Assembly: GCA_947650365.1 (NCBI GenBank)
Contig: OX393557.1
Coordinates: 30,249,783-30,313,782, forward strand
Source of the DNA: Chamaelirium japonicum
Taxonomy: Eukaryota > Streptophyta > Magnoliopsida > Liliales > Melanthiaceae
Reading direction: 5' to 3'
DNA length: 64,000 bases
Within the stretch, counting starts at the first letter, position 1, and each line of letters begins with the position of its first letter. The position numbers and the translations under genes are program-made. Under the pieces are notes generated by a model, which had not been told where the DNA came from, did no database searches, and saw nothing but the letters and a program-made list of their open reading frames with translations. Of this stretch, positions 49,895-59,033 are shown piece by piece.

Positions 49895-50315
49895 ACGTTG
49901 TATAGTGAAATCATTGTAGCTGCTACAGTGATTTTATTGTAGCACTCGAATTTATATTCTATATACAATTGAATTTATATTTCATAGCCGCTACAGTGAC
50001 TTCACTATAGCAATAATATTTTTCGGAGTATAAATTTGATCGCTAACAAAATCACTGTAGCGACCGGATTTATACTCTATATACAATCGAATTTATACTC
50101 CTTTATCCAGAATTGATATCACTGTAACTAAGGAACCTGGGATATAAATTCGGGATTAGTGGAGTATAAATTCGATTGTTACAGTGATGTCACTGTAGCG
50201 GCTACAATGATTTCACTATAGCAACCGAATTTATATACCAAAATATTACTGTTGCAGTGAAATCACTATAGCAACTATGGAGTATAAATTGAGTCTAGCG
50301 GAGTATAAAATCAGT
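49895..50315. repeat. Cluster of short dyads with CACTGTAGC motifs
   Basis: More than ten copies of motifs such as GCTACAGTGA and TCACTGTAGC, in both orientations, alternate with ACTCGAATTTATA and its relatives. A smaller relative lies at about 19595-19745. It could be an unusual MITE family or a foldback repeat. Borders are unclear. Confidence 0.55.
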
Positions 50316-50343
50316 TAATACATAGGGGTAATGGTAAGGGTAC

Positions 50344-50934
50344 TGTGGGGGAGGATTTCGGCCGTCGTACGTGACCCTCCTCCAACAGTCGATTGAAGGT
50401 TTGACCCTTCGGGATGTGGCGCGCTTCGAAGCGCTGAGTTGTGACTTGTTGGGCTGTCACACAAGCACTGTAGAGTAGTAAGGTAGAGAAAGATATGACA
50501 CAGGATGTGGTGACGAAGTTCGGCCGAAGCCTACGTCTCCGTGCGGTAAGACGCAACCTCTGAATCCACTATCTCTGAGTAAACAATATAGCTACTCTCG
50601 ACAGGCCGATGAGTGCTTCTTACAAGTAATCAGAGGGTGGAAAAGGAGTCTGAAAACCAGAAAACTCGAAGAGCTCTGGATTGCAGAAAGTGGGTTTCTG
50701 GTCTCGAATTTCGGATCTGGAATCATTTACAGGGTCTGCTATTTATAAAGGCTTAGTTTATCTGAGAAATATTCCAGGAATATTCCCAGGAATATCCGGG
50801 GTTTGGTAAATACCCGGGGGATTTACCAGACCCCAGATAGTGCAAGTGGGCCCCAGGCAGGGCTGCGGGTCCCACCATTGGACTCGTGGGCTGCGGGTCC
50901 CACCGTTGGGCGTTAGCCAGATTTTGCACCCACA
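50344..50934 (-). repeat. 3' LTR of the gag-only element
   Basis: Begins TGTGGGGG and ends CACCCACA as written on the plus strand. Almost identical to 56191-56781. Confidence 0.95.
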
Positions 50935-50947
50935 GTTACCCCCTCCC
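50935..50947 (-). other. Polypurine tract of the gag-only element
   Basis: GGGAGGGGGTAAC on the minus strand next to the 3' LTR, matching the tract of the Tat-like element at 36361-36372. A second, similar block lies at 51256-51296. Confidence 0.75.
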
Positions 50948-51107
50948 AGCTAGATAGGTGTTAACCTAGCTGGTTGGGATTTCCTGGTGCAAAGTCGGTC
51001 GCTCGTCTGTCGATCCTCTGTCCGGGGTTGGTCGTCATCTGTCTGTCGACCTGCTATGTGAGGCTGACCGTTGGGCCCACCGACTCCCTACCAGGGGTCG
51101 ACCGGGT

Positions 51108-51252
51108 GTGCGTCTGCCGACCCATTGCGCGGGACCGACCATCGTCTGTCTACTGACCCGTTGCGTGGGGCTAACTGTTGTCTGCCTGCCGACCCGTTGC
51201 GAGGGGCCGACCGTCGTCTGCCTGCCGACCCCCTGTCCGGGGTCGACTGCTG
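51108..51252. repeat. 36-bp tandem repeat
   Basis: Four units of 36 bp with GTCTGCCTGCCGACCCGTTG followed by a GGGGCCGACCGTC-like half. More degenerate units precede from about 51000. Confidence 0.8.
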
Positions 51253-51344
51253 GTGTGTTACCCCCTCCCAGTTGGGTAGGTGGTAACCTGGTTGACTGGG
51301 GTCACAAAAATAACTGCATGCAAGTCGGTTCAGGCTAAAAAACC

Positions 51345-51570
51345 TAAGGGGCGTTGGTCAAAAAATATTAGGGACAGGGAGTTTTGTGCAAAAAGTCAGG
51401 GGCAGGGGGTTTTGTGTAAAAAGTTAGGAGCAGGGGTGGTTCGTGCCAAAAAATCATGGGGCAGGCGGGTGCTGTGCAAAATGTCAGAGGTAGGAGGTTC
51501 TGTGCAAAAAGTTAGGGGCAGGGGGTGTTTTGTGCAAAAAATCTTAGGTAAGGGTTTATGTGTATAAATT
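51345..51570. repeat. About 31-bp tandem repeat
   Basis: Roughly seven degenerate units with GTGCAAAAAGTCAGGGGCAG and a following GGGGTTTT. Related phrases continue to about 51735. Confidence 0.75.
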
Positions 51571-52019
51571 TGGGTCAATTCTGTGCAAAAAATCAGGAGC
51601 AAGGGGGTTTGATTGGAGATTCTGGATGGTAGGGGTTTTTTTTTGTAAAAAATCATGGACTAGGTTTATTGTCAAAAAGTGAAAAAAAGGGGTTTTGGGC
51701 AGAAATTTTTAGGACTGGGGGTTTTTTTGCAAAAACCCAGGTTGGGTTTTGGGGGGTTGGTAGAAGTGTACAGGAAGACTCCCGGGGTAGACCCAAGAGC
51801 ACCCGAGGTGGTAGGTGGGGTTTTCTCCTAGTGGGGGTCGGTAGAAATGCTAACCATTCGATTATAATGCAATGAAATCAAAACCATACGATGGAGTCAT
51901 GGTGAGAATACTGTGCACCCAGTCCGAATCAAACGGTTGTGATCTGAGCCACCTCAGCCTTTGTCTTTAGTGGGTCGGTAGACAGGGTGATTTTTTTTTT
52001 TTTTTGTCGTGTAGGGGGT

Positions 52020-52224
52020 CGGGAGAAATGCAAGGGGGGTGGGGGGGGGGGGGGGAAAGGGGGAGCTCGGGGTCGGATGGTGGGGGTCTGATGGCTGCGG
52101 CGGCGGAGGGGCTCGCCGGCCAGGGAAGGGGACGGGCGGAGGTGGGGTGGCGCGGGGGTGGGGTCCTGTCGGAGATGGAGACGGGCGTGGACGCGGGCCG
52201 GGTAGTAGGCGGCGGCGCCGGGCG

Positions 52225-52257
<33 letters not shown>

Positions 52258-52300
52258 GTTTGTTTGGTGCAAGAGGGCAAAAAGTAGGGGTGGGGGGGGG
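52020..52300. repeat. G-rich block with long G-tracts
   Basis: G runs include about 30 bases at 52226-52255 and shorter ones near 52040 and 52295. Long apparent reading frames on both strands come from composition alone. Confidence 0.8.
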
Positions 52301-52512
52301 GGGGGCACAGAAGGTGGCTAGCGAGTGAGTGAGTGGGCCGGGCCGGGCCGAGCCGAGCCGAGAGGAGCTTTGGCCTATTTGTGCTTGTCTTGTTTATCAA
52401 GCGAGCCTAAACTCCGGCTTCGATCGTCGCACCTACCGATGTGTCGTCCGGCATCAGCCACCGCGCACGCACCGACCCCCTGCCAAGGGTCAGTCGGGGG
52501 TGCGTTTGCTGA

Positions 52513-52990
52513 GGCGTAGGCCGCCTCGGGCTTCGTCTTCGAATACCGAAGCAGGGCTTTTGGGCTTTGTTGAATACCGAGGCGAAGGCCGCCATGGGCT
52601 TCGTCTTCGAGTGCCGAAGCGAGGGCTTCGGACTTCGTCGAATACCGAGGCGAAGGCCGCCTTGGGTTTCGTCAGTGAGTGCCGAAGTGAGGGCTTCGGG
52701 CTTTGTTGAATACCGAGGCGAAGGCCTCCATGGGCTTCGTCTTCGAGTGCCGAAACGAGGGCTTCGGGCTTCGTCGAATACCGAGGCGAAGGCCGCCTTG
52801 GGTTTCGTCAGTGAGTGCCGAAGTGAGGGCTTCGGGCTTCGTCGAATATCGAGGCGAAGGCCGTCTTGGTTTTCATCTTCGAGTGCTGAAGCGGGGGCTT
52901 CGGGCTTTGTTGAATACCGAGGTGAAGGCAGCCTTGGGTTTTGTCGGCGAGCGCCGGAGCCGTCTCTCCGAACTCGTTAAGCGCCGAGGC
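52513..52990. repeat. 68-bp tandem repeat
   Basis: Seven units start GGCGAAGGCCGCC at 52581, 52649, 52717, 52785, 52853 and 52921 (exactly 68 bp apart), with a partial unit before. The unit is rich in CTTCG and CCGAGG. Degenerate relatives (GAGGCGGTGAAGCCTGCCTC) continue to about 53640. Since 68 is not a multiple of 3, the apparent reading frames are unlikely to be a protein. Confidence 0.9.
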
Positions 52991-53680
52991 GGCACAGAGC
53001 ACCTCGAACTTTGTCGGCGAGTGCCGAAGCTGTCTCTACAGACTCATTGAGCGCCGAGGCGGTGCGGAGCACCATGGACTTTGCATTCGAGTGCCACGAC
53101 TGTCTCCTTGGGCTGAGACAATATCGACTCAGACTTTGGAAGGTGTCGTGGCGGTGAAGCCTGCCTCGGACTTTGTCTTCGAATATCGAGGTTGTCACCT
53201 TGGGCCGAGACGATGTCACCGTCTCGGGCTTTGTCTGGTGCCAAGGCAGCGAAGTATGCCTCGGACTTTCTCTTTGAATGTTGAGGCAGAGTTTGCCTCG
53301 GGCCAAGATGTTACCGACGTCTCGGGCATCGTCAGGTGTCGAGGTGGCGAAGCTGGCCTCGGACTTTGTTTTCAAATACTGAGGCGAGGTCACCTCGGGC
53401 TGAGACGTTGTCGATGTCTAGGGCTTCGTCAGGTGCCGAGGCGGTGAAGCCTGCCTCGGACTTTGTCTTCGAATGCCGAGGCGAAGGTCGCCTCGGGCCG
53501 AGACGTTGTCGATGTCTCGGGCTTCGTCAGGTACCGAGGCGGTTAAGCCTGCCTCGGATTTTATTTTTGAATGCCAAGGCTGTCACCTTGGGCCGAGACG
53601 ATGTCGCCATCTCGGGCTTTGTCTTTGTATGCTGAGGGTGTGACCTTAGACTTACTGATTGACGGGGGTATGAATTCAGA

Positions 53681-54420
53681 GTACTCAGCGTAGTGCCTTT
53701 GTATCGGTTGGACTTAGGCGAAGCACTGTTTCAGTCGAACCTACGTATCGGAACACGTAGCTTTGTACTGTTGCAGGTTAGTCAGCCGTGTCGCAACGCG
53801 AACTGAACTAACTATGGCAGGGTACTAGTGCATGTGTCCTTACATAACAATGGGAGCACGTGCAATACCAATGATTTAGAGTACTCAGCGTAGCGCCCTT
53901 GTATCAGTTGGACTTAGGCGAAGCGCCGTTTCAGTCGAACCTACGTATCGGGACATGTAGCTTTGTACCGTTGCAGGTTAGTCGGCCGTGTCGCAACGCG
54001 AACCGAACTAACTGTGGCGAGGCACTAATGCATGTGTCCTTACATGACAACGGGAGCATGTGCAACACCAATGATTCAGAGTACTCAGCGTAGCGCCCTT
54101 GTATAGGTTGGATTTAGGCGAAGCGCCGTTTCAGTCGAACCTACGTATCGGGACACGTAGCTTTGTACCGTTGCAGGTTAGTCGGCCATGTCGCAACACG
54201 AACCGAACTAACTGTGGCGAGGCACTAATGCATGTGTCCTTACGTGACAACTGGAGCACGTGCAACGCCAATGATTCGGAGTACTCAGCGTAGCGCCCTT
54301 GTATCGGTTGGACTTAGGCGAAGCGCCGTTTCAGTCGAACCTACGTATCGGGACACGTAGCTTTGTACCATTGCAGGTTAGTCGGCCGTATCGCAACGCG
54401 AACCGAACTAACTGTGGCAT
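53681..54420. repeat. 200-bp tandem repeat
   Basis: Four units, each beginning GTACTCAGCGTAG, start at 53681, 53881, 54081 and 54281, exactly 200 bp apart. The last is cut at about 140 bp next to gag. The units are highly similar, so the array is recent. Confidence 0.95.
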
Positions 54421-54577
54421 TGAGTAAAAGTTGAGATAGAATTTGATAGTCTTCGATAGAACTTGAAGCAATTGTCATTTCATTGATAACTTGGAAGATG
54501 TTACATCATGGATTTCAGGTGAGGGATCTTCCGAGTTGTTGATAGTCTGCAGTCTTTCACTCTGATCGGTTGACGGG

Positions 54578-56071
54578 CTACTTTCCTTTGGTATTTGTGA
54601 TCTTCTGAGGCTCTGCGGGTCTATCGCCTGCACGTCTTGACCTCTTGGAGGTTCTATCTTCCTCAGCCTCTGCGTTGTGAGCTTGAGCTGTTGGTCTCGT
54701 TGGTTCCTTGTCAGAAAGACGCTTCTTGAGATCACATTTCTTGCGAGTGACTTGATCGTCCTCCACCTCGATCTCCTTTTGAATTCGATCGAATAGCACT
54801 CCGAGGGAGGCAGGAGGATTATGGACGAGGTCATTGTAGATGTGGAGGTCAAAACGTAAGGCATTCTGGAATGCAAGCATGATGGCTTCATCGTCGAGGT
54901 GGTGTCCGGAGAGCGCAGCATGCTCGTTTCGGAACCTTCGAGAGAACTCTCGGAGGGTTTCATCTGATCCCATCCTGAGCCGGTAGAGGGAGTCCAGCTT
55001 TTTCTCTGGCTTGAGGTTCAGCCGATAGTGTTGAACAAAGAGGTCTGCCAAATCCCTGAATTGACTTACGGAGGCCGTAGGGAGGTTGTGATACCAGTCC
55101 AGTGACATGTCGTCCAGGCTGCCAGCAAAGGTGCGGCATAGAACCTGGTTGTCTCTATCATGTGGCGTTAACGCTTGCCTGAAAGCGAGGATGTGTAGCG
55201 TCGGATCTCCAGTCAAGCAGTTGAACTTGGAAAGAGCGGGGGCTTTCCAGCTTCGAGGAAACAGGGCATGGAGAATATGCCGATGAAGTGGGCCTTCGGA
55301 GGCATGATCTTTCCGTCTATTGCCTTTCTGGTCGGAGAGGCGTCTTGGAGGAAGAGGAGGTAGAGAGGGCGTCGGAGTCCATCCTATCATCCGATGCCCA
55401 ACTGGGGTTCGATTGCCGTTGTAATGTTGCCGAATTTTGGAGCGGTGTCGATTATTCTGAACATCTCTCCTGGTGTAAGTATCGAAGGATGACCCGGAGC
55501 CCAGAGACTCGGGATGACGAGCAGACTCATTTAGACGCTCCCAGACAGTCGGCCTGGGAGGAACAGGTGAGGGTCCTCTCGAGAGGGATTTAAAAGAATG
55601 TCGAGGGATGTTGATGGTGGATCGTTTGGAAGGAGCGGAAGATTGGTCGACCGACCGGCGGACGTTTGCTCCGTCGTTGATGCCGGCGGTTGACTGCGGG
55701 GGATTGATTTTTGCATTGAAGGTGATTTGTCGGAGAGAGTCTCTCTCAACCATAAGAGCAGCATTCTGTTTCATGAGAGTGAGGAGCTGAAAGTCCTCTG
55801 CCGTGATTTGGTACGTCGCTTGAGCATCAGCACTAGGAGAGATGTGTGCTTTTCCCAAGCGCTGAGGAATTTGGTTGGCTAGTTGAGGCGACTGTCGAAG
55901 TTGAGCCTGGGCGGCGCGATCAATCGACGGACGACTCCTCAAATTGACAGCGAGTTGCTGTTCCGGATGTTGGCTCGTTGCAAACCGATGACTCATTGAT
56001 CGAGTCGTCGGATGTCGAGCGTCTGGGTGCATGCTGCTTTCCTCCGGCTGGTTCATCGGTGTCTTTGCCAT
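54578..56071 (-). other. gag region of the gag-only element
   Basis: One open frame of about 497 codons with the plant gypsy Gag core (FNCLTGDPTLHILAFRQAL, DSLYRLRMGSDETLREF) shared with the element at 23429. The opening MAKTP resembles the MAKTK of that gag. A nucleocapsid zinc knuckle is not evident. Gag would assemble the particle; enzymes would have to come from a related element. Confidence 0.88.
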
Positions 56072-56170
56072 TTAGGTGTAACGATGGAGATAGAAGGATT
56101 GCTCGGGCAACCGGTAGCAGCTACCAAAGGAGTTGGGAGGCTTAGAAGTTGTAAGTTGATAGGATCGTGA

Positions 56171-56190
56171 TCCCACAGACGGCGCCAAAC
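56171..56190 (-). other. Primer binding site of the gag-only element
   Basis: GTTTGGCGCCGTCTGTGGGA on the minus strand, directly inside the 5' LTR, one base different from that of the Tat-like element. Confidence 0.85.
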
Positions 56191-56781
56191 TGTGGGGGAG
56201 GATTTCGGCCGTCGTACGTGACCCTCCTCCAACAGTCGATTGAAGGTTTGACCCTTCGGGATGTGGCGCGCTTCGAAGCGCTGAGTTGTGACTTGCTGGG
56301 CTGTCACACAAGCACTGTAGAGTAGTAAGGTAGAGAAAGATATGACACAGGATGTGGTGACGAAGTTCGGCCGAAGCCTACGTCTCCGTGCGGTAAGACG
56401 CAACCTCTGAATCCACTATCTCTGAGTAAACAATATAGCTACTCTCGACAGGCCGATGAGTGCTTCTTACAAGTAATCAGAGGGTGGAAAAGGAGTCTGA
56501 AAACCAGAAAACTCGAAGAGCTCTGGATTGCAGAAAGTGGGTTTCTGGTCTCGAATTTCGGATCTGGAATCATTTACAGGGTCTGCTATTTATAAAGGCT
56601 TAGTTTATCTGGGAAATATTCCAGGAATATTCCCAGAAATATCCGGGGTTTGGTAAATACCCGGGGGATTTACCAGACCCCAGATAGTGCAAGTGGGCCC
56701 CAGGCAGGGCTGCGGGTCCCACCATTGGACTCGTGGGCTGCGGGTCCCACCGTTGGGCGTTAGCCAGATTTTGCACCCACA
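56191..56781 (-). repeat. 5' LTR of the gag-only element
   Basis: 591 bp, nearly identical to 50344-50934. Confidence 0.95.
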
Positions 56782-57446
56782 GGTATTTTAGTCATTTGAT
56801 GGGAGTTGATCAAGTCAATAGGGGTTTAACATGTGTCTTTTTGGGTTGGGTCATAGTTCAAACCAAACTATTGTTGGGGCTGGTACTTAAAAACATCTTC
56901 TATAAAGGCTTATCATCAACCCCCCCCCCCCAAAAAAAAAAAAAAATATCGGAGGCTACATACCCAACCCATACCCATTCGGGCATTGGAAGGTCCTTAC
57001 CCAACCATACCCATTTAGGTTTCGGGGTTTTCTTCGGATTTTGAATATGTGTCGGATTTAGTTTTGAATTTTTTTAAGATATTTTTTTCTAAATTATTTT
57101 ATAAGACTTTATTTTATATGTGGACTCTGCATCAATATTTTTCTCTCTACAATGTTCAAAAGATGCACAAATTCTTGAAATCGAGCCCAATTTATATATT
57201 GTATTAGGTATATTGGGCAATCATGTTTCGGATATGTATATTTAGGTAGCCATATGTACTCCCGAAAATTGATTGGGTACGATTAGTAACCCATAACCTA
57301 CCCAAATCACATATGTTTGGTAGATTTAATACTCATACCTAAATTACACATGTCCGTGAATGTAAAAATCACGATACCATACCTTTTATTGAGCCTTCCA
57401 ACTCAAGATATATATATATGAAATGTCGAACATGGGTTAGACAATA
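56782..57446. other. Intergenic sequence, no gene seen
   Basis: Contains a C-run/A-run (about 56920-56946) and repeated ACCCATACCCATT motifs (about 56960-57030) that resemble the interior of hAT-type MITEs, but no ends were found. Confidence 0.4.
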
Positions 57447-57491
57447 GTCCCACATCTGCTGATTATGAGGACGGTGAGATCCTTATAAAAA
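57447..57491 (+). promoter_or_regulatory. snRNA-type promoter module 1 (USE plus TATA)
   Basis: GTCCCACATCT at 57447-57457 nearly matches the plant snRNA upstream sequence element RTCCCACATCG. A TATA box (TATAAAA) follows about 26 bp later, the spacing used by Pol III-type snRNA genes. No known snRNA follows. It might instead be promoter sequence within a small LTR. Confidence 0.45.
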
Positions 57492-57675
57492 TGTGTTGGG
57501 ACCTCCACTCTTGATCCAGATTTTGTGCTTAGAGGAATTAATTTCCACATGATTTTAGGCCCAAGCTGTCACATCCACTTGCTGGGTGGGCCCACACTAT
57601 TTCACTAACGTGACAAGGACCGGAAAAATAAATCTGTCCTGCACTTGAGAGGTAGCTAGTACTGTCGAAAGAATA

Positions 57676-57720
57676 GTCCCACATCGACTGATTAGGAGGA
57701 TCGTGATATCCAGATAAAGA
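57676..57720 (+). promoter_or_regulatory. snRNA-type promoter module 2 (USE plus TATA-like)
   Basis: GTCCCACATCG at 57676-57686 matches the plant USE exactly. ATAAAGA lies about 27 bp downstream. The surrounding 120 bp are a direct repeat of module 1 (both start TGTCGAA and contain ATAGTCCCACATC, then CTGATTA). Confidence 0.5.
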
Positions 57721-57799
57721 AATTCCGAAACCTCAACCCTTGATTCGGGTTTTATGGTTAGAGGAATTTTCACGTAATCACTATGTAGTCTTCTAAGGG

Positions 57800-58126
57800 T
57801 ATCTTATTGAATCCACAGTTCCTACCGAAAAAAAAAAAAAAAAAAAAAAAATCCACAGTTCAAACATACCTAACTTATAAGATTTCTTTTAATTTTCTAA
57901 ATCGTTCACTACCTAACTAAAGATCGATTTTGCCTTTGTTATCCATTCGTGTTTGCTGTGCTGTCCATTTTCCTTTATGAATTGAACCAAATCTTAGTCT
58001 AAATCGATAATGTCAACTTTGCCTTCCATCCATATGCCTTACCAGCAACTCTTGAGATGGACAGATGCCTCAAAATCAAGAAAAACACATCCCCCCGGGT
58101 CCCACACCCTTGGACATTGCCATGAC

Positions 58127-58167
<41 letters not shown>

Positions 58168-59033
58168 TGGCTTGTTTTTTTTTTAGTTCAAATCTGCTCG
58201 AGTGGGTGTGCATCACAGCCATAGGCTGCTGTTGGAGTGCAATTCACTTTTGGATCACCAGTCATTGTGCGGTTATGATATATACCGAGCCCACCGACCA
58301 GGACGACTGACTGGAGGAGATCCAAACTCGATCTCTTCCAGTCAGTTGGCCCTAATCAATGGGCCCGGTGTGCATCACAGCCGCACGATGGCAAGCAATT
58401 CAAAAGTGAATGGTACTCCAGCCAATTGCATGCTGTCATGCACATTGGATCCACCAATCGGGGTGTCCGACTGGAGGAGATCTGATTTTTTTTTGTTTTT
58501 TTAAGAGAGAGAGAGAGATTTTTTCTTTGCAAGGTACAATACATTAGTCTTGGATGGTAAGATGAGTCACTGGCCTTATCTTCCACATTGGCTTGCTCAT
58601 CTCTTTTCTCTTTTTAACTTTGAAATGAAGCATCAAATAGATTCGATCGTTTCTATGTTGGGAATTGAGGCCAACCTTTATCTGATTAGCTGACTTGTGA
58701 GGGGAGCAACCTTTTACTCATCATCTCAGCCCACTTATTGGATCCCAACTTACCTCATAAAAGAGGCCCCAATATCCCTCTTGCTAGTCATGGGCATCAT
58801 GATTTCGTCAAAAAAATTTGACGACCGACCAGTGACATTGCGCCACATATGCAACCTTAAGGGTAAGGAGGTAATTTGAACCCATCTCCTCTAATGCCCA
58901 CCTGTGTGGACCCTGGCTATGGCTCGGCTAAGATTTCCAAGATACATGAGGCTTGTGGAATGTGGATAAGGCATTGACTTAGAGGATGAAAAGATGAAGT
59001 TAGTTGGTCTTCGCAGAGCTTGGTGGTAATCGG
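57800..59033. other. Intergenic sequence, no gene seen
   Basis: Contains an A-run (57828-57850), a GA microsatellite (58131-58164) and a repeated GACTGGAGGAGATC with an inverted GTGCATCACAGCC-type region (58200-58480). A box B-like GGGTTCAAATTACC on the minus strand near 58875 might mark another SINE. Confidence 0.35.

Larger units (their letters stand above)
50344..56781 (-). mobile_element. Young gag-only gypsy (Tat-like) element, 6.4 kb
   Basis: The LTRs are both 591 bp and differ at only three positions by my reading (0.5 percent), so it is very young: of the order of 0.2 million years at a grass-like rate. Flanking 5-mers GGTAC and GGTAT match at 4 of 5. It has a primer site, a polypurine tract and one long gag reading frame on the minus strand, but no pol region. 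It looks whole for a non-autonomous element of the TR-GAG kind. The interior between gag and the 3' LTR is filled with four tandem arrays and G-rich sequence. Gag is close to that of the element at 23429-37167, which suggests it is mobilised by relatives of that element. Confidence 0.92.

Noticed and set aside
52004-53640. Frames over 100 codons on both strands inside the gag-only element
   Set aside because: They come from G-tracts and from a 68-bp repeat whose period is not a multiple of three, so no single protein frame persists.
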